64,000 bases of DNA from Natrinema sp. SYSU A 869 (lineage in GTDB: Archaea; Halobacteriota; Halobacteria; Halobacteriales; Natrialbaceae): positions 806,001-870,000 of the forward strand of contig NZ_CP082247.1 in NCBI RefSeq assembly GCF_019879105.1. The letters run 5' to 3'. The notes below the pieces were generated by a model. The model was not told the origin of the DNA. It made no database searches and saw only the letters and a list, made by a program, of their open reading frames with translations. Made by a program: the position numbers and the translations under genes. Below, in pieces: positions 52,055 through 61,081 of this stretch (positions are counted from its first letter, which is position 1; each line of letters begins with the position of its first letter).

Positions 52055-53833
52055 CTAGTTCATCGAGATACGTCCGCTCAGTAACGCCGACGGACCCGGA
52101 TTCGGACGGTCCATCCGGAACTCGTCCTCGCTCGGGAAGTCGAAGTTCTCCACGTCACCGGCGAAGCCACGGTTCTCCTGCAGGTGGATGATCGCGGGCA
52201 GATCAAAGTTAACCCACTGAACGAGTGTTCGCGTCAGTTCTCTCGTCTCCTCTTCAGACGATGCACCCTCGAGGTCAACCATGAGCTGCGCCGGGTTAAT
52301 CTCGACGCCGTTGCCCCCAATCTCCGGTGCGCCAACTTCCTCGGGAATGTCGAGTGAGAACGGCACGCCGGTCGGGCCGGTGTCACTATCGCTGTTGACG
52401 TCGCCGGCGAGGAGGCCGTAGAAGTCGTTTGAGAAGTACGCCACGGGGTGCCAGTACGGCAACGCGACGTGCCACATCCAGGCGATGTCGAATTCCCACT
52501 CCTGAACCCGTGAGTAGTAATCCTGCCCGACCGCCTCCATCTCCGCGTTCAGTCCGAACTCGTTGAGGTGGTCGGTGAAGACGTTCGTCGGCTGGGACTG
52601 TGAAACGGCGGATTGCGTGATGACGGTAAAGTCGGTTGCATCGCCGTCGGGGCCGACCCATTCACCGCCGTCCCTCGAGTAGCCGGCGTCTTCCATGTAG
52701 GAAATTGCCCTCTCCTCGTCGGCTTCGACGGGGTAGTCAATGAGGCTGTCGACGAAGTCCTCGCCGAGGTACTGGTCTTCGATGGTCTCTCGGATACCCG
52801 TTTGGACCTGCGTTGGACTCGCAAGCATTCCCGTCTGCGCCGCGGCGTCGACGATCGAGGGAATATCGATCGCAGCGATGATTGCTCGGCGAACCGATCG
52901 GTTCGCGAGGTGCTTGTTGTTCCAGTTCAGGATGTATTTTTGGCAGTTGTAGTGACTCAGTTCGTAAATGTTCTCGATATTATCGGGGTAGTCCGGGCGC
53001 TGGCTCTCAGTGATGTACTGAGTCATGTCGAGTTTGTCGCTCTTCTCGAGTTGCTCGACCTGCGTTCCCGATTCGACGTTCGGATAGACTCGAATCTGCT
53101 CGAGATCCGTCTCGTCCGCCCATGGATGGTCCTCCCATTTGATTGCCAGCGTCTCGGAGGAATTGAAGTCCTCGATCTTGAAGAGCGAGCTGCCGTACCC
53201 CTCCTCGACGAATTCCTCGGTGTCGATCGTCATCTGGAGGAGCTCATCAGTGACTTCCTGACGGGCACTTTCCCCGCTCGCATCCTCGTAGCGCTCGTAA
53301 TAGTCTCGGAAGACCGATTTCGGTGCGGACGTCCCACCGCCCGCGTTCGATTTCGCGATGACCGGCGAAACCTCGTCCTTGTAGATCCGCTTGACGGTGT
53401 AATCGTCGACCAGTTCGTGGCCTTCGATCGGCGAGGCCTCCGGATTCTGGTAGCGCCAGATCTCCTGTTCGATGAAGTAGTCCTCGGCGGTGATGTCGTT
53501 GCCGTTCCAGAAACTCCACTGGTCCGAGAACTCGATCGTGACCTCCCGACCGTCGACGCTGATGTCCTCAAAGAAGTCGGTCGACACGGTCCCGTCGGCG
53601 TGTGTCGCGATCGTCCCCTGAAGCCAGTAGATGCTGTAGGTCTGTCCGTAGTTCGATGCGTTCCAGGGGTTGAAATGGACCTGCGTCGGCTGACGACCAC
53701 CCTCAAACGCTGTGACAAACTCCGTCGCGTCACTGCCGCTGCCGCCGAGACAGCCCGCGAGCGTAGCGGCGACCGTACCGGCGCTCGCACCGATAAACTG
53801 ACGTCTATTCACGCGGGTGTGATTGTGTCTCAT
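52055..53833 (-). CDS. ABC transporter substrate-binding lipoprotein, copy 1
   Basis: 592 residues, family SBP_bac_5 size. The signal is Tat plus lipobox: RVNRRQFIGASAGTVAATLAG followed by Cys near residue 28. The binding domain starts EFVTAFEGGRQPTQVHFNPW. Further blocks are DGREVTIEFSDQWSFWNGND, FNSSETLAIKWEDHPW and DFDIAWMWH-like EFDIAWMWHVALPYWHPV. First gene of the transporter operon. It is a close paralogue of the protein at 53965-55737, with about the same length and the same motifs. An oligosaccharide ligand is inferred from the pectin cluster; the family also binds peptides. Confidence 0.93.
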   Translation of the reverse strand: MRHNHTRVNRRQFIGASAGTVAATLAGCLGGSGSDATEFVTAFEGGRQPTQVHFNPWNASNYGQTYSIYWLQGTIATHADGTVSTDFFEDISVDGREVTIEFSDQWSFWNGNDITAEDYFIEQEIWRYQNPEASPIEGHELVDDYTVKRIYKDEVSPVIAKSNAGGGTSAPKSVFRDYYERYEDASGESARQEVTDELLQMTIDTEEFVEEGYGSSLFKIEDFNSSETLAIKWEDHPWADETDLEQIRVYPNVESGTQVEQLEKSDKLDMTQYITESQRPDYPDNIENIYELSHYNCQKYILNWNNKHLANRSVRRAIIAAIDIPSIVDAAAQTGMLASPTQVQTGIRETIEDQYLGEDFVDSLIDYPVEADEERAISYMEDAGYSRDGGEWVGPDGDATDFTVITQSAVSQSQPTNVFTDHLNEFGLNAEMEAVGQDYYSRVQEWEFDIAWMWHVALPYWHPVAYFSNDFYGLLAGDVNSDSDTGPTGVPFSLDIPEEVGAPEIGGNGVEINPAQLMVDLEGASSEEETRELTRTLVQWVNFDLPAIIHLQENRGFAGDVENFDFPSEDEFRMDRPNPGPSALLSGRISMN

Positions 53834-53860
53834 ATGACTACGGTTTCACAGTCACAATCT

Positions 53861-53885
53861 ATCCTTATGTATGTTTTGACTAGTT
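53861..53885 (-). promoter_or_regulatory. Conserved promoter element before the transporter operon
   Basis: Read on the minus strand, AGTCAAAAYATACATAAGG matches the element before the second binding protein gene (55766-55787) almost base for base. CATAAGG is probably the TATA box, at about 28-38 bases from ATG 53833. The upstream ACTAGTCAAAA may be a regulator site. Confidence 0.5.
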
Positions 53886-53964
53886 GTAATCGAATGCCAG
53901 CGCGCACGATGCTCGTCCGATCGAAGTCTACTACTGTTCGGGCTCGGTTCGTGTCAGGACGGGC

Positions 53965-55737
53965 TCAGTTGGTCGTGATATGGCCGTTCAGCAGCGCGTG
54001 CGGTCCCGGGTCGGAACGGTCCATCCGGAACTCGTCCTCGCTCGGGAAGTCGAAGGTCTCGACGTCGCCGGCGAACCCGCGGTTCTCCTGGAGGTGAATG
54101 ATCGCCGGCAGATCGAAGTTGACCCACTGGGCGAGCGTTCGCGTGATATCGATCGTTTCCTCCGCAGAGGACGATCCCTCGAGGTCGACCATCAGTTGCG
54201 CCGGGTTGATCTCGACGCCGTTACTCCCGACCTCCGGTGCGCCGACTTCCTCGGGAATGTCGAGCGAGAACGGCACGCCGGTCGGGCCGGTGGCGCTATC
54301 GCTAGTGACGTCGCCGGCGAGGAGGCCGTAGAAGTTGTTCGAGAAGTACGCCACGGGGTGCCAGTACGGCAACGCGACGTGCCACATCCAGGCGATGTCG
54401 AACTCCCACTCTTGGACTCGCGAGTAATAATCCTGCCCAACGGCCTCCATCTCCGCGTTGATCCCGAATTCGTTGAGGTGGTCAGTGAAGACCTTCATCG
54501 GCTGGGACTTCCTGACGCCCGCCTGCGTGATGGCGGTGAAGTCGGTCGCGTCACCGTCGGGACCGATCCACTCGCCGTCTTCCCGCGAGTAGCCGGCCTG
54601 CTGCATGTACTCGACGGCCGTCTCCTCGTCGGCCTCAACGGGGTAGTCGATGAGACTGTCGACGAAGTCCTCGCCGAGGTACTTCTCCTCGATGGACGCT
54701 CGGATCCCCGTCTGGACCTGCGTCGGCGACGCCATCAACCCGGTCTGATTCGCGGCGTCGACGATCGAGGGGATGTCGACCGCCGAAATGATCGCCCGCC
54801 GGACCGGCCGCCTCGCGAGGTGCTTGTTGTTCCAGTTCAGGATATACTTCCGGCAGCTGTAATGGTCTAGCTCGTAGATGTTCTGGATGTTGTCGGGGTA
54901 GTTCGACCGCTGGCTCTCGGTGATGTACTGGGTCATGTCGAGTTCGTCGCTCTTCTCGAGTTGCTCGACTTGGGTCCCCTCGGTGGGCCGCACGCTGATC
55001 TGCTCGATGTCCGTCCGGTCGGCCCACGGGTGATCCTCCCATTTGGTTGCCAGCGTTTCGGAGGAATTGAAGTCCTCGATCTTGAAGAGCGAGCTTCCGT
55101 ATCCTTCCTCGACGAATTCCTCGGTGTCGATCGTCATCTGGAGGAGGTTGTCGGTCACTGCATCTCGCTCGCTCTCCGTGGTGGCGTCCTCATAGCGCTC
55201 GTAATACTCGCGGAAGACCGACTTGGGAGCGGCCGTCCCGCCCTCGGCTTCTGATCGCGCGATAGGCGGCGAGATCTCGTCCTTATAGATCCGCTTGACG
55301 GTGTAATCGTCGACCAGTTCGTGGCCTTCGATCGGCGAAGCCTCCGGATCCTGGTAGCGCCAGATCTCCTGTTCGATGAGGTAGTCCTCGGCGGTGATAT
55401 CGTTGCCGTTCCAGAAACTCCATTGATCCGAGAGCTCGATCGTGACCTCCCGACCCTCGACGCTGAGATCCTCGAAGAAGTCAGTCGACACGGTCCCGTC
55501 GGCGTGTGTCGCGACCGTGCCCTGAAGCCAGTAGATGCTGTAGGTCTGTGCGTAGTCCGACGCGTTCCAAGGGTTGAAGTGGACCTGCGTCGGCTGACGG
55601 CCGCCCTGGAACGCGGTCACGAACTCCGACGCGTCATCGCTACTGCTGCCGAGACAGCCCGCGAGCGTGGCGGCGACTGTGCCCGCGCTCGCGCCGATGA
55701 ACTGACGTCTATTCACGCGGCTGTGATTGTGTCTCAT
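53965..55737 (-). CDS. ABC transporter substrate-binding lipoprotein, copy 2
   Basis: 590 residues from MRHNHSRVNRRQFIGASAGT at 55737; the frame begins 6 codons earlier, but this ATG matches copy 1. Tat motif and lipobox Cys are the same. The protein follows copy 1 closely throughout, with differences such as YITESQRSNYPDNIQNIYEL versus YITESQRPDYPDNIENIYEL. It has its own promoter with the same element as copy 1 and no permease of its own, so both probably feed the same DppBCDF. A shift in ligand range is the likely reason for keeping two. Confidence 0.92.
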   Translation of the reverse strand: MRHNHSRVNRRQFIGASAGTVAATLAGCLGSSSDDASEFVTAFQGGRQPTQVHFNPWNASDYAQTYSIYWLQGTVATHADGTVSTDFFEDLSVEGREVTIELSDQWSFWNGNDITAEDYLIEQEIWRYQDPEASPIEGHELVDDYTVKRIYKDEISPPIARSEAEGGTAAPKSVFREYYERYEDATTESERDAVTDNLLQMTIDTEEFVEEGYGSSLFKIEDFNSSETLATKWEDHPWADRTDIEQISVRPTEGTQVEQLEKSDELDMTQYITESQRSNYPDNIQNIYELDHYSCRKYILNWNNKHLARRPVRRAIISAVDIPSIVDAANQTGLMASPTQVQTGIRASIEEKYLGEDFVDSLIDYPVEADEETAVEYMQQAGYSREDGEWIGPDGDATDFTAITQAGVRKSQPMKVFTDHLNEFGINAEMEAVGQDYYSRVQEWEFDIAWMWHVALPYWHPVAYFSNNFYGLLAGDVTSDSATGPTGVPFSLDIPEEVGAPEVGSNGVEINPAQLMVDLEGSSSAEETIDITRTLAQWVNFDLPAIIHLQENRGFAGDVETFDFPSEDEFRMDRSDPGPHALLNGHITTN

Positions 55738-55765
55738 ATGACTACATCTTCCCACTATCCATCAA

Positions 55766-55787
55766 CCCTTATGTATATTTTGACTAG
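55766..55787 (-). promoter_or_regulatory. Conserved promoter element before binding protein copy 2
   Basis: The same element as at 53861-53885, differing at one or two positions. The match extends upstream for about ten more bases (atgccagcg on the plus strand), so the whole promoter was duplicated along with the gene. Confidence 0.5.
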
Positions 55788-55870
55788 TAATCAGATGCCA
55801 GCGTACTTGGAGCTCATCTGATCAACGTAGGCTGCGAGAACGCGGATTCGGTCGTCCGACACAGTCGCCG

Positions 55871-56104
55871 TTAGTCGGCACGTCGCGAGCAGATCACCAT
55901 CATTCCGAACGAGAAGGAACCGGTCACGGCGAACGTCACGAGCTGGATGATCGTAATGACGTACGTCCCAGTCCCTCGCTCGATGGCCGGCAACACGGCG
56001 CCGAGGACGAGCAGCGATAACACCGAGACCATAAACAGCAGCCGAAACTGATGACGGAACCGACAGAACGCGTCCATAAGGGTTTCCTCTGCCATGTCGT
56101 TCAT
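55871..56104 (-). CDS. Small two-helix membrane protein
   Basis: 77 residues from MNDMAEETLMDAFCRFRHQF at 56104; other starts are possible (56095). Hydrophobic segments: FMVSVLSLLVLGAVLPAI and YVITIIQLVTFAVTGSFSFG. It ends MVICSRRAD. No family recognised. It lies upstream of the second binding protein and on the same strand, so it could be part of the import locus or unrelated. Confidence 0.6.
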   Translation of the reverse strand: MNDMAEETLMDAFCRFRHQFRLLFMVSVLSLLVLGAVLPAIERGTGTYVITIIQLVTFAVTGSFSFGMMVICSRRAD

Positions 56105-56463
56105 CGTTCTCGCTCGTCCATCACAAGTGTTACTGTGTGATACTACCACACGATTGTCGCATTCGACCGAGAGACAAGTCCGTCAGACACCGCCTCGAGA
56201 TGATCCAGTTCCGCCGCAGGCGTGGGTGATCGGACGGCGACTTGTGCAGCCCGCCCATGCTCGAGCCGACACTCGCTTCGGCGCAAGGACGCGTTTGATT
56301 CCTTCCAAACGATTGTAACTGGGTGGCCAGATTCAAAGACGCCAGTGAGAATATCCTGAATTGCAGAAGGCTCTTCTCGCCGTGGCTGGCCCTCCGTTGT
56401 GGTTACCGTTACCAAATCCTCTAATAATAGATAATGGATTGAGAAAGTGAAGCGTGAAAGACA
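56105..56463. other. Intergenic region between the divergent small membrane gene and PL11 copy 1
   Basis: About 360 bases with no coding frame. It holds promoters of both flanking genes, including the AT-rich box at 56420-56434. Confidence 0.5.
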
Positions 56464-56469
56464 ATGACT
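56420..56469 (+). promoter_or_regulatory. Promoter and leader of PL11 copy 1 with a 5-codon upstream frame
   Basis: The AT box ctaataatagataatgg starts at 56421, followed after about 20 bases by GTGAAAGACAATGACT at 56454-56469. GTG at 56454 opens GTG AAA GAC AAT GAC TGA, a five-codon frame that overlaps the PL11 ATG at 56464. The same is seen before copies 2 and 3. Confidence 0.45.
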
Positions 56470-58485
56470 GATTCAAACACGAATAGCGTACGATATCGAC
56501 GTGAGTTGTTGAGCGGGATAGCAGTCGGGACGACGGCGATTGCGACCAGCGGTGTCGGTGCAGCAACCACTGGCGGTCGGACTAACCGGTCTGCCGACAG
56601 GGAGGGAAGAGGCAACGATACGAAGGAGTTTACGCGTCAGATGGAGTCACTCGACCGGGGCCTCGTGGCCGTTCCGGTAGAAGACGGGGTGCTCGTCCGA
56701 TGGCGACTCTTCGGGACTGACCCCGCCGACCTCGGGTTCCACGTATACCGCGATGGTAAGCGGATGAACAACAAGCCAATTACCGACAGCACGAACTACC
56801 TCGACCCCGACGGAACAAGGGATTCGACCTACGCGATTCGACCGGTTGGAATCGGCCGGGCCGGCGGGGAGCGGAACGGCGGCAGAGGGGGTGGCCGCAA
56901 ACCAGGCATGTCGAAGTCCGTCGGGGTGTGGGACAACCAGTACAAGGAGATTCCGTTGAACAAGCCCGATCCGGTTGAGGGCGAGAACGGCGAGACGGTT
57001 ACGTACCACGCAAACGACGCGAGCGTGGGCGACCTCACGGGCGACGGAACGTTCGACATCGTCCAGAAGTGGACCCCATCAAACTCGAAGGTAAACCCGC
57101 TCGATGGATATACGGGCGATGTCCTACTCGACGGATATACGATAGAGGGTGAACACCTTTGGCGAATCAATCTCGGGCAGAATATCCAGGCTGGCCCGGC
57201 CTACACATCGTTCGCAGTATACGACTTCGACGGCGACGGGAAGGCGGAATTGGCGATGCGGACGTCTGACGGCACCACGGACGGAGCCGGGACAGTCATC
57301 GGTGACCCGGACGCCGACCACACAACCGAGGATGGACGTATCCTCGAAGGGCCGGAGTATCTCACTGTCTTCGACGGGGAAACAGGTGAAGCACTCGCGA
57401 CGGAAGATTTCGAGCCCGCACGCGGAGACGTCTGCGACTGGGGTGACTGCTACGGCCATCGCGTTAATCATTTCCTCCCGACGCCCGCCTACCTCGACGG
57501 CGAGCGACCGAGCATCGTCATGGGTCGCGGCTACTACGAAAAGACGATGGTGGCCGCGTGGGACTTCCGCGACGGCGAACTCACGACCCGCTGGATCTTC
57601 GACAGCACCGAGGACAACGAGGAGTATGAGGGCCAGGGCAACCACCAACTCTCCATCGCTGACGTTGACGGCGACGGGAAAGACGAGATCGTCTACGGCG
57701 CGATGGTCGTCGATCACGACGGTACTGGGCTGTACTCGACCGGATGGAGCCACGGTGACGCCCTTCACGTGAGCGATTTCGTCCCAGATCGAGAGGGACT
57801 CGAGGTCTTTCAGCCCCACGAGTACGGGTCGTACGGAGCAACGCTCCGCGATGCCGGAACAGGTGAGTTACTATGGGGCAAGGGAGGAGGGGAGAAAGAC
57901 ATCGGCAGGGCCATGATCGCCGACGTCGATCCCAACTATACGGGAGCAGAAGCATGGGCAGTGAAGCCCCTGACCGATGGCGGTCTCGGCACGTGGACCG
58001 CCCACGGCGAGCAGATCCGCGAGAACGCTATCGGTTCGGCCAACTCCGCGATCTGGTGGACGGGCGACCTACACCGGGAACTGCTTGACCACGATTTCCT
58101 CGGCTGGGATGCAGGGTACGGCGTTGGCTGGATTAAAAAGTGGAACCCCGAGACCGAGGAACTAGACCTCCTGAAGTCCTTCGAGGGCACTCATTCGAAC
58201 AACTCCTCAAAGGGCAATCCGTGTTTTTCGGGAGACATCCTCGGTGACTGGCGCGAAGAGGTGATCTGGCGGACCGAAGACAGCGAGGCGCTGCGCCTGT
58301 ACGCGACGCCTCACGAGACCGACCACCGGCTGTACACGCTATTGCACGACCCACAGTACCGGGTGGCGCTCTCTTGGCAGAACGTGATCTACAACCAGCC
58401 GCCGTGGCCGAGTTACTTCCTGGGGAACGGGATGGACGAACCGCCGAAACCTGATATCGAACTCGTCTCCGCCGGCGGTGACTGA
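56464..58485 (+). CDS. PL11 rhamnogalacturonan lyase, copy 1 (secreted)
   Basis: 673 residues. Tat signal with YRRELLSGIAVGTTAIATSG. The enzyme core starts QMESLDRGLVAVPVEDGVLV with the N-terminal fibronectin-like domain, then an eight-bladed propeller with Ca-binding Asp loops (YDFDGDGKAELAMRTSDGTT, ADVDGDGKDEIVYGA), and closes with NPCFSGDILGDWREEVIWRT, LLHDPQYR and QPPWPSYFLGNG, as in Bacillus YesW. It cleaves the galacturonate-rhamnose backbone of rhamnogalacturonan I by beta-elimination outside the cell. Among the three copies it is the most divergent, with MVAAWDF and GAMVVDHDG where the others have MLAAWDF and CVIDHDG. Confidence 0.94.
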   Translation: MTDSNTNSVRYRRELLSGIAVGTTAIATSGVGAATTGGRTNRSADREGRGNDTKEFTRQMESLDRGLVAVPVEDGVLVRWRLFGTDPADLGFHVYRDGKRMNNKPITDSTNYLDPDGTRDSTYAIRPVGIGRAGGERNGGRGGGRKPGMSKSVGVWDNQYKEIPLNKPDPVEGENGETVTYHANDASVGDLTGDGTFDIVQKWTPSNSKVNPLDGYTGDVLLDGYTIEGEHLWRINLGQNIQAGPAYTSFAVYDFDGDGKAELAMRTSDGTTDGAGTVIGDPDADHTTEDGRILEGPEYLTVFDGETGEALATEDFEPARGDVCDWGDCYGHRVNHFLPTPAYLDGERPSIVMGRGYYEKTMVAAWDFRDGELTTRWIFDSTEDNEEYEGQGNHQLSIADVDGDGKDEIVYGAMVVDHDGTGLYSTGWSHGDALHVSDFVPDREGLEVFQPHEYGSYGATLRDAGTGELLWGKGGGEKDIGRAMIADVDPNYTGAEAWAVKPLTDGGLGTWTAHGEQIRENAIGSANSAIWWTGDLHRELLDHDFLGWDAGYGVGWIKKWNPETEELDLLKSFEGTHSNNSSKGNPCFSGDILGDWREEVIWRTEDSEALRLYATPHETDHRLYTLLHDPQYRVALSWQNVIYNQPPWPSYFLGNGMDEPPKPDIELVSAGGD

Positions 58486-58721
58486 ACGGAACGCGTATCG
58501 TAGCGTCACGAGTCACCGACAGCCGACACCGCGCGTCTGAGCGGCCAGTACGGTACACGAAGGCGAGGGACCAGCGGCTCGGTCCTGTTCAGCTATCGGC
58601 GATTCGAGTCCGCGGCCGCGACTCGCTCGAGTCTAGTGCGAGCGATCACAGCGTTGGCTGCCGGCAAAATCGGCGTTAATACCGATTTGAATAATATATA
58701 CGGCAACTGTGTTTATAATAG

Positions 58722-58788
58722 AAAATATTTATATAGAGTGATCTGGACGGGGACGGTGCGGTGTGAAAGACAATGACTAATTCAGACA
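58722..58788 (+). promoter_or_regulatory. Promoter and leader of PL11 copy 2
   Basis: AAAATATTTATATA at 58722-58735, about 40-50 bases before ATG 58773, then GTGAAAGACAATGACTAA at 58763-58780. The transcript should have a short leader rather than none. Confidence 0.5.
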
Positions 58789-60788
58789 CGAATGAGACAC
58801 AACTGCGACGGTACCGACGCGAGATTCTGAGCGGAGTGGCGGCCGGGACGGCAGCGTTCGCAACTAGCAGTGCGGCGACTGCCGCGGATCGAAACGGCCG
58901 GTCTGCCGTCGGGAACGGAAAAGGCGACGAGATGAACGAGTCGACGTGTCAAATGGAGGCACTCGACCGGGGGCTCGTGGCCGTTCCGGTGGAAGACGGA
59001 GTACTCGTCCGCTGGCGACTGCTCGGGACTGAACCAGCCGATCTGGGATTCCATGTGTTCCGCGACGGTGAACGAGTGAACGACAAGCCGATCACCGAGA
59101 GCACGAACTTCCTCGATCCCGAGGGCACGAGGGAGTCGACGTACGCGGTTCGACCGGTCGGCAACGGACGGGCCGGCGGAGAGCGGAATACCGGAGATAG
59201 CGACCGCAAACCGGGCATGTCGGAGGCCGTCGAAGTATGGGATAACCAGTACAAGGAGATTCCGCTAAACAAGCCCGACCCGGTCGAGGGCGAGAACGGG
59301 GAGACGGTCACGTACCACGCGAACGACGCGAGCGTAGGCGACCTTACCGGCGACGGCACGCTCGATATCGTCCAGAAGTGGACGCCATCGAATTCGGGGG
59401 ACAACCTGCCAGGTCATAGGAGCGACGTCCTGCTCGACGGATATACGATCGAGGGCGAGCACCTCTGGCGTATCAACCTCGGACAGAACATCCGGGCTGG
59501 ACCCCACTACACGCCGTTCGTCGTCTACGACTTCGACGGTGACGGGACGGCGGAACTGGCCGTGCGGACGTCCGACGGTACCACGGACGGAACTGGGACG
59601 GTCATCGGGGACCCTGATGCCGACTACACGAATGAGGAGGGATACGTCCTTGAGGGACCGGAGTATCTCACCGTCTTCGACGGCGAGACGGGCGAGGCAC
59701 TCGCGACGACCGACTTCGAGCCTGCGCGCGGAGACGTCTGCGACTGGGGCGACTGTTACGGGAATCGCGTTGATCGATTCCTGGCCGGCGTCGCCTACCT
59801 CGACGGCGAGCGACCGAGCATCCTCATGACGCGGGGCTACTACGAAAAGTCGATGCTGGCCGCGTGGGATTTCCGCGACGGCGACCTCGAGACCCGCTGG
59901 ATCTTCGACAGCGACGACGGCAACGAGGAGTACGAGAGCCAGGGCAACCACCAGCTCGCCACCGCCGACGTCGACGGCGACGGGAAGGACGAAATCGTCT
60001 ACGGCGCGTGCGTCATCGACCACGACGGCACCGGGCTCTACTCGACTGGCTGGAACCACGGCGACGCCCTGCACGTTGGCGACTTCGATCCTAGTCGGGA
60101 CGGACTCGAGGTCTTCATGCCCCACGAGTGGGGGCCCTACGGCGCGACGTTCCGCGACGCCGGAACGGGCGAGTTACTGTGGGGCAAGGAAGGTGAGGGA
60201 GACATCGGCAGGGGGCTGATCGCCGACATTGATCCGAACTACGACGGTGCGGAAGCGTGGGCGGGGATCCCCCTGTCCGATGGCGGACTCGGCATGTGGA
60301 CCGCTCACGGCGAGCAGATCAACGGGGCCAGCGTCGACTCGATCAACTCCGCAGTCTGGTGGACGGGCGACCTGCACCGGGAACTGATGGATCACGATTT
60401 CCTCGGCTGGGACGCGGGGTACGGCGTCGGGTGGATCAAGAAGTGGAACCCCGAGACCCAGGAGCTGGACCTCCTGAAGTCCTTCGAGGGAACTCGCTCG
60501 AACAACTCGTCGAAGGGCAATCCGTGTCTCTCGGGAGATATCGTCGGCGACTGGCGGGAGGAGGTGATCTGGCGGACCGAAGACAGCGAGGCGCTGCGCC
60601 TGTACGCGACGCCTCACGAGACCGACCACCGGCTACACACGCTGTTGCACGACCCGCAGTACCGGACCGCAATTGCGTGGCAGAACGCCGGCTATAACCA
60701 GCCGCCGTGGCCGAGTTACTTCCTCGGTCACGGGATGGACGAACCGCCAAAACCCAATATCGAACTCGTCTCCGCCAGCGGTGACTGA
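58773..60788 (+). CDS. PL11 rhamnogalacturonan lyase, copy 2 (secreted)
   Basis: 671 residues, same architecture as copy 1: Tat motif YRREILSGVAAGTAAFATSS, core start QMEALDRGLVAVPVEDGVLV, propeller blades with YDFDGDGTAELAVRTSDGTT and ADVDGDGKDEIVYGACVIDH, and end QPPWPSYFLGHGMDEPPKP. It is closest to copy 3. About 165 bases after its stop resemble the stretch after copy 1 (58486-58660 and 60789-60950), so the duplicated unit included the 3' flank. Three copies could differ in exo or endo action, as YesW and YesX do in Bacillus; this is not readable from sequence. Confidence 0.94.
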   Translation: MTNSDTNETQLRRYRREILSGVAAGTAAFATSSAATAADRNGRSAVGNGKGDEMNESTCQMEALDRGLVAVPVEDGVLVRWRLLGTEPADLGFHVFRDGERVNDKPITESTNFLDPEGTRESTYAVRPVGNGRAGGERNTGDSDRKPGMSEAVEVWDNQYKEIPLNKPDPVEGENGETVTYHANDASVGDLTGDGTLDIVQKWTPSNSGDNLPGHRSDVLLDGYTIEGEHLWRINLGQNIRAGPHYTPFVVYDFDGDGTAELAVRTSDGTTDGTGTVIGDPDADYTNEEGYVLEGPEYLTVFDGETGEALATTDFEPARGDVCDWGDCYGNRVDRFLAGVAYLDGERPSILMTRGYYEKSMLAAWDFRDGDLETRWIFDSDDGNEEYESQGNHQLATADVDGDGKDEIVYGACVIDHDGTGLYSTGWNHGDALHVGDFDPSRDGLEVFMPHEWGPYGATFRDAGTGELLWGKEGEGDIGRGLIADIDPNYDGAEAWAGIPLSDGGLGMWTAHGEQINGASVDSINSAVWWTGDLHRELMDHDFLGWDAGYGVGWIKKWNPETQELDLLKSFEGTRSNNSSKGNPCLSGDIVGDWREEVIWRTEDSEALRLYATPHETDHRLHTLLHDPQYRTAIAWQNAGYNQPPWPSYFLGHGMDEPPKPNIELVSASGD

Positions 60789-61024
60789 ACGGGACGCGTA
60801 TCGTCGCATCACGATCCACCGACAGCCGACGTCATGCGTCTAAGTAGCCAGTACGGTACACGGAGGCGTGGGACCAGCAGCTCGGTCCCGTTCGGCTATC
60901 GGCGATTCAAGTCCGCGGCCGCGACTCGCTCGAGTGGAGCGCGAGTGGTCCCGGAGTTGGCTACCGACGAAACCGAGATTGATGTCTGATGATGTACAGT
61001 TACACTAACTATAATTATAGTAAC

Positions 61025-61081
61025 AAAATATTTATATAATACGATATGAATGGGGGAAGTGCAGCGTGAAAGACAATGACT
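61025..61081 (+). promoter_or_regulatory. Promoter and leader of PL11 copy 3
   Basis: AAAATATTTATATAAT at 61025-61040 is almost identical to the box of copy 2 at the same distance from ATG 61076, and GTGAAAGACAATGACT at 61066-61081 is exact. Confidence 0.5.

Noticed and set aside
52613-54097. Plus-strand frame of 494 codons across both binding-protein genes
   Set aside because: It runs antisense through two clear lipoprotein genes and their spacer; no motif is present.
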